A stretch of 64,000 nucleotides of DNA from positions 1 to 64,000 of the forward strand of contig RMBW01000042.1 of assembly GCA_004009845.1 (NCBI GenBank). The letters are read 5' to 3'. The position numbers were made by a program, and so were the translations under genes. Under the pieces are notes generated by a model that worked only from the letters and a program-made list of their open reading frames with translations, searched no databases and was not told where the DNA came from. This document shows positions 34,046-45,436 of the stretch, piece by piece (position 1 is the stretch's first letter; each line of letters starts with the position of its first letter). Source of the stretch: Davidsoniella eucalypti. Lineage: Eukaryota; Ascomycota; Sordariomycetes; Microascales; Ceratocystidaceae.

Positions 34046-34935
34046 ACTTGATGTGACATACATGTATGACAAAAAGGTATACTTTGCTATCAAAGTGAAC
34101 ATATGTAGCACAAAAGCTATTCTTGACGTAAGAGTTGTCACCAGCAAGAAAGAAAAGGCGCCTGTTATCGGTATATCAGCAAACACATAACGTCTCTACT
34201 AAAACACTAAAAAGCAAGATCAATCAGGAGATCGGTCCCCTTGTTGCCCGGCATTAACGTTCTAACATCCGCGTCTAATCCTCTCTTCTTAGCCTCTCTC
34301 TCTCTCGGTACAAACTATATGTCACGGCACTTGAAAACCAAACATCATAAAAGGAAGGTCGAGTCGGTTGTGCATTGACCTTTAAGGAACTAGCAAACCA
34401 ACAAGTGTTTGTCTTATTTCTCCAAGCAAGCAATTAAAGCAGATTGTCGGGGAAGAAAGAAGAAAGATAAACATAAAGACTATTAGGGCTACCTGTTCGT
34501 GTTCGTGTGTTAAATGGTCTTAAAGCATAATTTTCACCAAGTTCGTTTAGGCGGCACACTCTGGTGATGTGATAACACCGACATCGAGCCAGTTGTTATG
34601 TATTTATTAAAACATATATAATGAGCATAGAAAAAGATGCGCAGTGTAAGAGTGAACAGATTATGACATAGACTCCGGCTTGCCCTAGAATAACGGCAAT
34701 AACACAATGGTATAAGTATAACAAGACAAAAGAAAATAGTTACACGCAAGATCAAAGAATATAAAATAAAAAAACCAAACACCAACTGGCTACTAAGGCT
34801 GGGAAGAGTAAAATGAGGAAACAAAGCGGAGGATGGCCCTAAAAATAATAGAGGGAACTGAACAAACGTGGCTATGACAAAAGGCACGCCTAGATATGGG
34901 ATGCCCGCATATATCTGTGTTACAGGCATTGTCAA
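34046..34935. other. Intergenic region
   Basis: AT-rich, with no gene recognised. The part nearest 34936 is probably the 3' UTR of the minus-strand gene. A TACATGTA palindrome is at 34059-34066. Confidence 0.4.
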
Positions 34936-37340
34936 CTATGGGTGTTGTTGTGTTTGTGGTTGTTGCTGCTGTCCAATTTGGAATTGCTGCATAAGCCGTA
35001 TCGTATCATCGATCGAATATCCAATGAATACAGGGCCGTTGAAGACCAATTGAGGAAGTCCTGAGCCCGGTGCCGAGTCCGCAGCTGGCAGCTGTATAAA
35101 CTGAGGCTTCTCCGCCTGCTGAGGCGATGACACATATGGGCTGGACTGCTGCTGTCCTTGCTGCTGATGATGGCTATGATCCTGCTGCCGAGACGGCGCA
35201 GGCGAAGGCTCTGGAGCTGGAGATGCTACAGCCGGCGCAAACTTTGACTGTGAGCGAGGGTACGTGGGCGGCAGCGGCGAATACTGAGCATTAGGGAGCG
35301 GAGTCTGGGGCTGCTGTGGGGCTGTAGCGTTGTCGTAGTGAGGTCGAGGGCCGTGGATAAAGGCCGGTATGACTGGAGTGAACGGCAGATTGGGTGAAGG
35401 CTCTGGAGGCGGGACGGGTGAGCCAGACGGCAACGGTGGTCTTGTGATGCCCATAGCAGCTAGCTTTGTATGATCGAACGGGCACTTGCGGGCTTCGGCA
35501 TTGGTGGCTGCGGGTCGTGGCGTGTTGGACCCAGTGGTGGGCACGTTGATATCGTCAGCACGTGGTGTCTGCGGCGGCGGCGGTATGATTACAGGCACAG
35601 GCGCTGTGGACGCATCACTGGCATCGTCGTCGATATCATCATCGGCATTGTTGTTACTGCCGCTGTCGAATTTGCTCGAACTGCGGCGTCTGGACTGCGA
35701 GTCCATCATCATCGGAAGGGACAGGCCCCATGGCCTGCTAGGAGACTCACCAACACGCACCTCCTTCATGGGCCGGTCAAAGTAACTGCGGCGGTCGTCA
35801 TCCTCCACCATGGCCTCGTCATCAGCAACGATGCCTTCAGTATCGGTGCCGGCAGTCACACTGACCTGTTGAGCCCACGACTTGACGCGGTCCGCCTTGG
35901 TGTTCTTACCAAAGCGAGCGTCGTCTTCCAGGACATGGCCGGCTACCTGTGCCTCATCTTCCTCCATTTTACGTTCTTGGGCCAGTGTCTCCTCTTGGGC
36001 CGCTGCTTCGGATGCTAGCATGGGCTTGTGGAGTTGGCTGAGGCTTTCAATCATGCTCACAAGACTGCCGTACTTGGCGTCCAGCTTACGCACTTGTTCG
36101 TCGTTTTGCTGGTACCGCCGGACGCAGATCTCGTGGCTTCGAGGCAGTTGGTGCTTATGAGTGTTTACGTATTGAGCAACCTCCGCGGGCGAGTGCTTGT
36201 CTAGAAAGCGGATGGGACATTTGATAGACACGTCGTTCTGTGGCCCGGTTTCTTCAGCCACCAGCGCTGCACATATTGGGTCGTGCAAGGGAGAATGAGG
36301 GTCGTCCTCTTGCTTAGAGTCATCAAGATACTCGTCTTCTTTAATCACGCCATTCAGGTCATCATGGGTCAACGAGGCTTGCTTGTCGGCATGTTCCGCC
36401 TCAGCAACGGCTTTAGCCTGTACCTGTGCCTGGGTATTTGTCTGTTGATCTCGCTGCTTCTTGGCAGACGAGAACGGGCATTCAAGTTGTCCTTTCCTCC
36501 CCTCTACCGTAAAGTCTCGTTCCAGTACAGTCGACATCGAAGTCACAGATGAGTGCGAATGCGTGGTGGTTTCTTTGCTAGATGAACGTGATGCCGAGTG
36601 AGTGATATGGCTATGCACTACACGGGAATCAACCGCTTGCAAAAAGGGCAGTGTCTGGCTGGCCTGTAGTGGCAGAGGCGGCGGCTTATGCCTGAGTGAA
36701 GTTGAAGTAGACGATGGAGTGGCGGACGACGAGGCAGCCAGCTGTGAGGCAGCACGTCGACCGTCACGGATCAAGAGCGCGATCTGATGCGACGCGTTTA
36801 AAGCGCCGTTTCGTCTCGGCAATGGGACAAGAGAGTCCTTTACAGAAGGGTGGTCAATGTACGTGGACGGCAACTGGAGCTTAGAAATGGCTTCAGAGAT
36901 CTCCGGTGCCGCAGGAGCATATTTATCGGCAAGATACTGGAACTATAAGAAAAAGACCGAGAGGGCCGATGTTAGCATTGAGGTTGCAAAACAGGTTTAT
37001 TCCGAGCCGAGGTGTGGAGAGAGACTTCCAGAAAGGGACAAGGGCAGGGAAAAAAAAAGAAAAGAAGTATTTTTCCCAAATTTCAGACAGGTAAATTTTT
37101 GTCGATCTTCGGCGCAGTGCGACTCATGATCTAGAGCTAATTTTTGTTCATCATAAAAGAGGAGGGAACGAGGGAAATTTGAGATGCTCTCCATATCAAA
37201 GAATATAGTTTTCTTACCTGTTCGTGGGCAAATCGAAGCTTGTGCTCCAAAATCGTCTTGCGATCCGCCAGACCCTGAACTTCGTCTGCTAGGGCACTGA
37301 AAGCTTGAACAAGAGTCTGAGTATTTCTGGCAACATTCAT
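34936..37340 (-). CDS. Conserved-looking fungal protein with Cys-Pro motifs, unknown function
   Basis: Two exons (37340-37218 and 36942-34936) joined in phase 0 across a 275-nt intron (GTAAGA..TATAG) give 709 residues. Exon 1 (MNVARNTQTLVQAFSALAD...KLRFAHEQ) and the start of exon 2 (FQYLADKYAPAAPEISEAI) form a helical, coiled-coil-like N-terminus. Three Cys-Pro motifs occur: ECPFSSA (about residue 157), IKCPIRFLDKHSPAEV (about 246) and RKCPFDHTKLA (about 514). After the second comes an ordered block, HEICVRRYQQNDEQVRKLDAKYG, that looks like the conserved core. The rest is acidic, Ser/Pro-rich and Gln-rich, probably disordered. CP motifs occur in haem-responsive regulators, but I have no direct evidence for haem binding. 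The frame stays open upstream of this ATG for some 80 nt, so an extra 5' exon is possible. Confidence 0.75.
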
Positions 37341-38326
37341 CGCCTGAACCGGCGCCAACGCTGCAACGGTGGCATTTAGACAAGACTGAGATGAGCAGCG
37401 AGATGCTGAATCAGAACTCTGGTTTCAGTAATGAAGGCTGGAAAGAAAAAGAAAAAAAGGGAAGAGGAAGAAAGTCGAGAATCGGAGACGGGCGTCCAGG
37501 TTTTGACGTTGAATTTTCAGTGGAGCCGCGAGTCGGATTACTAAAGTAGTCTAATACCTAAGGTGGGTCGATCAGCTGCCAAGTGCGAGGGCAGTGTCAG
37601 AAACTGTCAGCTGTGCCTATGGTTTGCAGCGTCGGTGCTATTTTCAGGGCCATAAGCCACTGCTCCAGGGCAAGAATACAGTGCTAGCGATGCTTGAGCT
37701 GTAATTGCAACGCTATAAGGCCTGTGTCAAGCACAAACGTGGGGTGTTTATTGTACTGAATAACAGAATACAGGGCGGGGTCGGCCAATAATAATCACGG
37801 CTGTGACGACATAAACGCCAGAGTGCTCTACGATGTCTGTTTAGATTCCCAATCACCTTTCGTTTATGCTTTGCTAAGGCCATTTCTTCTATCCTCTTCT
37901 GCTTAAATGCCCATACCCAAATCTATTGCCAGGCTCCAGTCGGCACTGCAATTCCGCATCTTATCACCGTTTCCACCTCAGCGCTCGCTCTTCATCTGCC
38001 GATCGATTCCTAGTCTGTGCAGTCGCCGCCACTATATCAGCTCAACCTCAGCTCTTAGCAACGGCTCCAGTAGCTTTAACGGTCCTAATACCACTATTAG
38101 CAGCTCTACTGGCTTCTGTCTTGGGCAAGGCAGCCCACCTCGGTGCGCAATGGCTCGTACGTTCCTCGCTATAAAGAAGCGCCACTCTGCATCTTCTATC
38201 AACTTCTGAATCTTCTCTTGAAGCTTTCTTCTAAGGCTCCCATAAGCCGTCCTACTTACTAAGATAATGCTCTTATTGCCAGTCTCCAAAAATAGCATGC
38301 AGGCTGCTTCGTCTGTGCCTATTCCC
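37341..38326. promoter_or_regulatory. Divergent intergenic region
   Basis: These 0.99 kb lie between two divergently transcribed genes and should hold both promoters. A frame at 37907-38209 begins MPIPKSIARLQSALQFRI, Arg/Ser-rich like a mitochondrial presequence, but I could not join it in frame to the peptidase gene. An in-frame upstream ATG for the peptidase is at 38267. Confidence 0.4.
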
Positions 38327-39802
38327 ATGGCTATTCGGGGAAGCGAGACCACGACATATCGTACAGGTAAGCCAACATATGTATATATGTATTACTAGAT
38401 CCACAACTGCGACTAACTAGTGGCACTACCGACCAACAACTATATAGGCAGATTAGTAACCACAGAGATGACCTTCAAGGTCCCTCTCGATTACACAGCC
38501 AACAAGCCCGATGATACCATCACGCTGTTCGCGCGAGCCGTAGTCCACTGCGACAAGCCTGTCGCCGAGATGACCAGCAAAGACGAGCCACTGAACAAGT
38601 CCAAACCGTGGATTGTCTATCTTGAAGGCGGCCCCGGTTTTGGTTGTTCCAACCCAACTGGTCATCCTATTGTTGGCCGTTTAAACGAGTACCGCTATCT
38701 TTTTCTAGACTACCGCGGCACCGGCTTGAGCACAACCATATCTGCCGAGACTTTGCGTGGTAAGGATGATGCCGAGAAAGCCGCCTACCTACGTCTCTTT
38801 AGACAAGACAACAATGTGCGCGATCTTGAAGCAGTACGCAAGAACCTGTTCCAAAACATGTCCACGACTGAAGAGGAAAAGGCACAATGGTCTATATTTG
38901 GTCAGTCCTTTGGTGGATTTGTTAGCATGACGTACCTATCCATGTTCCCAGAATCTCTGCGCGAAGTCTTCTTGACGGGTGGTCTTGCGCCCATTGGCGA
39001 GTCAGCTGATACTGTGTACAAAGCTACCTTTGAGCGTGCCGTTGAGCGCAACAAGGCCTTTTACAAAAAGTTCCCCGGTGACGCTGCCAAAGTACACAGA
39101 ATATGCCAACATATCGAAAGCAACGGCCATCTTGGGTTGTCTGACGGAGGCATGCTCACTGTTACTCGATTTCTGACCATGGGCATTGCCTTTGGACAAC
39201 ATGGCGGCATCGACCGTGTCCACTCCATCATTGGCAGGTCCGTCCTTGATCTAGACACCTTTGGATATCTGACAAGTCCTACTCTAAGTACTATCGAACG
39301 TGAAACACGGTTTGACTACAATATCATATACGCCATCCTTCACGAGGCCATATACTGTGACGGGCCGGGCTCCATCTCTAATTGGGCTGCCTTCCGTATC
39401 GGAAGCGAGCATCCCAACTTCTCGTGGCTCAAGAGTGACTCAGTCTCTGCCTTTAGCGCCTCATCCCCGCCCTTCTTCTCGGGCGAGATGATATTCCCTT
39501 CCCACTTCACCACTAACCCCGGACTCAAATCCTTAGTCCACGTTGCTCAAGAGCTAGCAACTTATGACAATTGGGCGCCCATCTACGATCAAGATCGTCT
39601 TGCTAAGAACGCCGTGCCAGTCTATGCCGCTAGCTATGTCGACGACCTCTATGTCGACTCTAAATTGGCCCGTAACACGGCACGCAAGGTCGGATCGTGC
39701 TCGGTGTACGAAACCAATGCCGTGTATCACAACGGCCTACGAGCCAAGGCAGATCTTGTCATCGAGGCTCTCCAGCAACTACGTTTGTCCACCCTTGACT
39801 AG
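38327..39802 (+). CDS. Proline iminopeptidase-like serine peptidase (alpha/beta-hydrolase, S33)
   Basis: Two exons (38327-38366 and 38448-39802) joined in phase 1 (GTAAGC..ATAG) give 464 residues. The ATG at 38327 sits in a CCCATGG context; the in-frame ATG at 38267 would add 20 residues. The enzyme would release N-terminal proline or similar residues from peptides in the cytosol. The opening RLVTTEMTFKVPLDY is typical of the family. The oxyanion-hole motif reads LEGGPGFG, with Glu where HGGPG is usual. FGQSFGGF gives the nucleophile Ser, and the C-terminal YVDDLYVD and YHNGLRAKADL supply Asp and His. HGG to EGG is common in fungal and bacterial relatives, so activity is plausible. The extent of specificity for proline is unknown. 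Confidence 0.88.
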
Positions 39803-40140
39803 TCGATCAATATTCTGTTCTACCACATGTTGTATATTTCACCTTGAAAATCCAAAGCCATGTCCATAACAAAGCATCCAGGAATGGGAATGGGAGGGGG
39901 GTCTTTCTAGTTGTCATTATGATCTCGCTCGGTTTGAACCCAGTTTAAGCTATTGTGTCTCGGGACAGGCAATCGTCGGACGAACTTATCTCTATAATTT
40001 GTTTTTTTTTGAAACATGAATTAATGTAATATATCATTGTACATTATTATGTCATTACTCTATTCGGTCATACATGTCTACTTTCGACTGATAATTAGGA
40101 ATCCCATAAACCCAAATTCACCGAGACTCTGTGTGTAGAT
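39803..40140. other. Convergent 3' region between peptidase and Tvp38 genes
   Basis: These 338 bp hold both 3' UTRs. A GGTTTGAACCC at about 39932 resembles a tRNA B box on the minus strand, but no tRNA folds around it. Confidence 0.5.
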
Positions 40141-41377
40141 TTAATGTAGAAGGCCGCCAGGCTTACCCATGATATCTTGGTACGCCCGGTCTCTATACTC
40201 GTCTTCTTCATCATCGTCGTCATCAACACCCCACAACGACACGGCATCTTCATCGACTACGATGCTGGGCTGATCGTGGGAAACCAAGCCCGTCTCGATA
40301 TCATCGTCACCATCGCCTACCGTGCCACCACGCACAATCTCCGTGGCTCTAGACATGGTGCGTCTGTAGATGACGTAGGTCACGGTAGCACCGACTACGC
40401 CAGCAAGGCCCATGCTTAGATAGTTGACAAACTTCTCGCCAGCTGACATGGTATCGCCATTTTCGGCCAGAAGGGCAAGTCTGCTAGCAAGCCAGATGTG
40501 TATGAACAGCTTGGGGCTGTTGTATATGTTGTTAGCAGGTGTTCGATACTTGTGGGTTGTATATCAGCTTTACTTACGTTGATAGGGTCGTAGAAATGGC
40601 AAAGGAAAGCAGTGTAATGGTTGGGATGGTAGCCAAGAAGCCATTTGACAGACTGAACGGCAGCGGGCAGAAGCGGATCATGGTCAGCATCAACAAGCCG
40701 TCCTGTCTCAACACCTGGCCCAGGGCCACAAAGCGCGGGTCCTGTCCAACCAATCTATGCACATAGCTACTAAAGATGGTACGACTAGTCAAGAACGACA
40801 CCGAAGAGCCAGCAATACACGCCGTAGCAACGATTGGCCAGGCGCCGGGGAATCCATACACGAAGCCCGCAATAGTCGACGCCGAGCTAAAGCCAATCAT
40901 CGGAGGGAAAGCCGTAACAAACACCATCAACCAGACAATGACCCAGCCGCCACTGATATCACGCCACTTGCGAACCATTGGAATAAGCGCTGCCATGACT
41001 CTATGCGAGAAGAGCACCATAGTCAATACGAACCCAAAGCCCAGCACGCCGCAAATCACAGCGGCAATGCGCTGTGGCGGACTCAGCGCCAAAAAGCGCT
41101 TCATCAGCGAGAAATACAGCGCCGCGCCGCGCTGCTGTACGGCGTGCCAGGCCGAGCGGGCCCGTGTTCCCGTGCTGTTGCTGCCGTATAGTCCGCTGTC
41201 CATGCGGGAGGAGCGCTGTGAGAGACGCATGCTCGATGTCGATGGGCCGGACACGCTACTGCGCGGTCGCACCCATGGCGGCACTGGTGAGCTGCTGGTT
41301 GAGTATGGTGTAGTCGGTGGCGAATGGCGGGGCGAGAGCGACAACGCCTTGGCCGTGGTGTCGTAGTCGGCGGGCAT
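40141..41377 (-). CDS. TVP38: Tvp38-like Golgi membrane protein (VTT/SNARE-associated domain)
   Basis: Two exons (41377-40578 and 40516-40141), phase 2 join across a 61-nt intron (GTAAGT..CAACAG), give 391 residues. Tvp38 is a multi-pass protein of late Golgi vesicles; the VTT family is linked to lipid scrambling and vesicle traffic. A Ser/Pro-rich cytosolic N-terminus (about 1-85) is followed by hydrophobic helices near 100-125 and 140-165, the VTT core FPPMIGFSSASTIAGFVYGF with GAWPIVATACIAGSSVSFL, then RFCPLPFSLSNGFLATIPTI. Exon 2 continues TPKLFIHIWLASRLALLAE, the family's characteristic ending, and adds a last helix (NYLSMGLAGVVGATVTYVIY) and an acidic tail. It is complete and intact. 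Confidence 0.9.
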
Positions 41378-42610
41378 GGTCGAATCCGACAGATCTTGGG
41401 TGCTGTGGATTTGTTATTGGGGTTTTCTGTTCTTCTTTTCTGTATTCTTTGTTCGAGAAGGGACGTAGAGCGAGGAATTGGAGTAGGTAATTGCGTGGAC
41501 GGCGAGAGATTGGAAATCGGGCTATATCGAGATAGTTTGGTTGGCTACGTCGTTGGAAGAAAATAGATGAGCTGCGCTACAGGTATAGCTCGGATTGAGC
41601 GGGATATCGAGTATTTCCGAAACAGCTGAATCGCGCGAAGAAAGAGGGAGGTGAAAGGCACATTAACAACGTTCTATGTAGAAGATTAAAAAAAATATGA
41701 TCATGGAAGAAGAAAAGAAAAAGTAAACGTAAAAGAAAAACGAATGAGACTGAGAATGAGAAATAGGAGACCCAAAGGTCGTCGTATTCGATGCGATTTA
41801 TGCGGCCTTTTGCACGTCCAAGATGTCTGACTAAACAATTGGAATTAGTTAGCAAGAAAAAAAAAAACTGCAATCAAATAATCACCAACTTACCCTAGGC
41901 CTTGAACCTGACAAGTCAAAATAGGACACGATTTTGGGGCAGTGGTTGTTTCTAAAGTGTGGCTTAGAGCTCTTTTTTTTTGTGATTTTTTATTATATCT
42001 TTTCCCTGTTCTAGTAATAAGCTTTAATATAAAAAAGGTCTGACGAAGTCGGGAATTGTTAACTAGCCAATTCAGGCGTTATTTCCTAATGCTACGCTAA
42101 TCAGATTTGGCAGATTTAGAGTATTGTTTTAGAGAAGCTCGTTGATTCTGGTTTCTATATATTTGTACAAAATCATGGCTTCGAAGTACCGAATTCGAGA
42201 AGAAAAGGACTATCGCCGACCCCACTTTTGACTTCACTACTTCTAGATGTAGGGTTATACGCCTTGGACCAGGGTTATACACATATTATGTCCATTATGC
42301 TCACTCTATCACATCACATATAACACGTCTAACGATCCACTAGGGTCGGATCCACGTGATCCACATAAAGACGTAAAATGATAAATAAATAAATAAATCA
42401 CATCACATATTTCACTAAATAATGCCCATTGGATAGAGATTTTATGATAATTTAACTTGCTTTTTCTGTTTAAGGGCCTATAAAAGTCTATGAAGCCTCC
42501 GGGCTGAAGTCGGCGATGGAGCAGAGTTCCTGGTACTGGCAAGCGTCGGATACGATGACCAGCATATCAGACTAACTATGCACAAAAGCACCGTAAGGGA
42601 TCCCTTTTTG

Positions 42611-42650
<40 letters not shown>

Positions 42651-43085
42651 TACCTCCATCATGTTCCGCGACGCCACAATATGCTTCCTGCCATATGGTG
42701 ATGTTCCCAAACTTTTCAATACTAAACCGCGCCCCCCAAGAAATATTGTGCTAGGCCGGACATTATTAAACCATCAAGGTGTGCTCCGACCATAGCTATT
42801 AGAGACTTGGGGGCTACCTATATATTATGGCGTATAAACTTATAAGTTTAACTTGAAGAAAATAGAAGAAGGAAAAAAGGTAGAGTTGGCCGAGAAGTAT
42901 TGAAAGAGGGAAGTCGAGTGAGCGAGGAGAGCACAAACAAGGGTGCTATGTAAGTGAAAGAGAAACGAAGAAAGATTGTAAAACAAGAAAGAAACAACAA
43001 AAACAAGACGAATGTGATGATCATGGATCAAGACCATGATCTCTATAGAAACATGTAAGTGTGTATACACCTTATGATGATGTGC
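41378..43085. other. Intergenic region with a LINE tail insertion
   Basis: The purine-rich plus strand from 41.4 to 41.9 kb is probably the Tvp38 promoter/leader. A TA microsatellite lies at about 42610-42650. The 75-bp LINE tail is at 42322-42396. No gene recognised. Confidence 0.5.
42322..42396 (+). mobile_element. 75-bp LINE tail insertion, (TAAA)n-tail family, with 14-bp TSD
   Basis: The body AACACGTCTAACGATCCACT...GGATCCACGTGATCCACATA... ends in ATAAATAAATAAATA. The exact 14-mer ATCACATCACATAT flanks it at 42308-42321 and 42397-42410. The body matches, in reverse complement, the 3' UTR end of the LINE remnant at about 31194-31265, so it is a dead-on-arrival 5'-truncated insertion of that family. 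The exact duplication suggests it is young. Confidence 0.9.
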
Positions 43086-45436
43086 TTAAGCACGACGAAC
43101 AGCAATTGGAGCACGGGGAAGATCGGCGCGCACGAGCATGCGCACCTTTCCGTCTCCGATTTCGACACCTTGGCTCAGAAGGCCGTTTTTACTCTTCTCC
43201 TGTCCAGGGCTGCTAGACTGTTCTTCGCGCGAAAGGGTCTTGTCCCAACTACGGGAATCGATACCGAGGATACCGCCCATATTGTTGCGATCACCGGGAA
43301 CAGAGAACTCACGGAAGGCATAGCGCCACTCATTAAGAAATGCGCGGACAGCCTTTCCGACCTTGTCTTTTCCGTTCTTGCTGTGGTGACCGGTGCCGGT
43401 AATAGCATACACAGGACGGGATTCAGTGTTGTTCTCAAGAAGGATGGTCTCGAGATAGCTGACCGCCTCATCGGCATGTAGACCGTGAAGATCAACATAG
43501 ATCTCTGAAACGCCATTGTTGTTTTTGTTGCGCTCTTCGTAGAGTTCGCGAGCAGCCTCGCGGTGAGCCTTCTTCATGAGCTCATTTTCGCTCTGGCCAC
43601 GGAGACTCAGGGCCTTGGCGGCGCGTGCATCATTGCGATTCCATGCTTGGGCAGCACTGAAGGTGATGTGTTAGTCTCCATGTATAGATATTTGATGGCG
43701 ATTTATGGGCTTGTCTTACCTTTGTAGAAACTTGTTACGCAGACCGCCGTGCTTAATAGCCTCCTGACGAGCCTTGAGATAGGCCTTGTTGGCGCGGTCA
43801 CCAGTCTCCAGCCACGGGATGTGCTTCGGAGCAATGATGGCCTGGGCGGCGGCACTATCCTCACGGCTACCTTGGGCTCCGGCGCGAACCTTCTTTTCGG
43901 CACGGGCAATAGGGACTGGCGAGGGAGCCATCTTGACTACGTCGGCCAATAGGCTAGGGGTGTAGCCATCCTTATTGCCAGCTCTCTTGATGTGAAGCTT
44001 CTTTGCTTGCTTCACACTAGCACCTAGAGAAGGGAAGGCATCGGTATCGTCAAGAGCAGGAGCTTGATCCTTGGGCGGTTGATGCCTGCTGCCGGGGCGA
44101 GAGCGGTTGCGAGGGGACTCCGAGCCGTGGACGTGGCGTAAGCTGGCAGGAGGAGTGAATGAGCGATGATATCCGCCTCCATATCCACTAGCCATGCTGT
44201 CAGGGGTACCTGGTTGCAGAGAGGGGAAGGAACTGAAGTCCTGAATGGGAAGCGAGCCCCCCTGTCCCTTTGTAGGCGGTGTGTTGGTACCATCAATAGT
44301 TAGGCGGCTCATAAGCTGGGCCGGGTCATGCGAAAAGATGCATGTGTCGCCAGCAAGACAATTGCCAACAACCCAGTATCTGCAGGTTATTGTTATTAGC
44401 TTGAAGAAATAGACTAGCGATGTATGATGGGGGAAGAGTAATAAAGGCTAGAAAAAAAAGGCTAAGTGAGGGAGAGAACAGGGTTAAAAAAGAAAAAGAA
44501 GACGTACTTGCAAAGATGATTACTGAGATCGTGACTGAAACGGCAGTCCGCACGTAGACATTGGCCGGTAGACAAAAAGAACTTGCAAATAACACCGGAC
44601 TTTTGGTTGATGGGCGTTGAAGGGCGGTGATCGGCGCTCATTGTTCTACCGACTAGGACAGTGCGCGGCTCGTCAGAAGACTCGGTGCCGGTGGCCTGCG
44701 ACTCCATGATGGCAGCCACTGTAGCACTAAGGTCGTAACCGTGCGAGGCCAAAGCCGTCTCGATTTCCTCGTCGGTGCGCGACTGGCCCAGAATCGAGCG
44801 CAGCATGTCGTACGGAGTCATGTCGTTTTGCTGAGAGGCCAACGACGAGAACTCAGGGGCGGTGGCATTGAGAATGCTCATGCTAGTTGTAGTACCGACT
44901 GAGGAACTCAGGCTGACGGCATCGTCGGCGACAAGCCACTCAACGTTCTCGGTCTGGTATTCGTTGAAGGTCTCGGTCGAGGGAGTTGGGTCATTGGCGA
45001 ACTCGTAGGCATTGAGGCTGGGGCTGTTGGGGATCATGGGTGTAGCGAAGGCAAGACGCGGAGACGGCCTCGGCGACGAGAAGGGCGAGGCGGCAACCGA
45101 GTGTGCGGTGCGAGGGAAGCTGGACGAGATGAAGCCGGGCGGCGCAAGCGGGCTCACGCCCAGGCGCGGCGAGCCGGACATGGGAGTGGAATTGCCTCTC
45201 CATGATGCAGGCGAAGGCCGGCGTAATATGGTCTGTCGTATTGGCGGCGGTGATGCTGAAGCAGAGCCTTCTCGATATCGCCAGAGGACGTCGAGGATAG
45301 CGTTTTCTAGCGCAGAACCCTCGAGAGTGGTTTCCTTGCGGAAGAGCTCCTCTAGCTTGTCGGTCTTATCCTCGTCCTGGAGATCTGGATCGCGCAGAAT
45401 GGGCAAGCACTGCTCGTAGTGTTCGTCGGAAACCAT
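43086..45436 (-). CDS. CUE-like/CCCH zinc finger/SMR domain protein (putative RNA-binding nuclease)
   Basis: Three exons (45436-44508, 44379-43720, 43656-43086) give 719 residues. Domains in order: an N-terminal helical region (1-60); low complexity; a short UBA/CUE-like helix set, TPYDMLRSILGQSRTDEEIETALASHGYDLSATVAAIME (about 208-246); two CCCH fingers, CKFFLSTGQCLRADCRFSHD, then CKYWVVGNCLAGDTCIFSHD (about 284-329), interrupted by intron 1; Ser/Pro-rich linker; and a C-terminal DUF1771-SMR module with YVDLHGLHADEAVSYLE (the DLHG motif) and ITGTGHHSKNGKDKVGKAV (the TGxGxHS loop). Fungal relatives of Cue2/N4BP2 with this module act on mRNA during ribosome-linked quality control; that role is inferred here. 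The start ATG gives MVSDEHYEQC. The adjoining 1.5 kb upstream is strongly pyrimidine-rich on the coding strand. Confidence 0.88.

Noticed and set aside
37907..38209. Frame with a mitochondrial-presequence look upstream of the S33 peptidase
   Set aside because: No donor/acceptor pair joins it in frame to the peptidase exons; kept only as a note in the intergenic entry.
39925..39945. B-box-like GGGTTCAAACC on the minus strand
   Set aside because: No acceptor stem, D arm or A box at the needed distance; not a tRNA gene.
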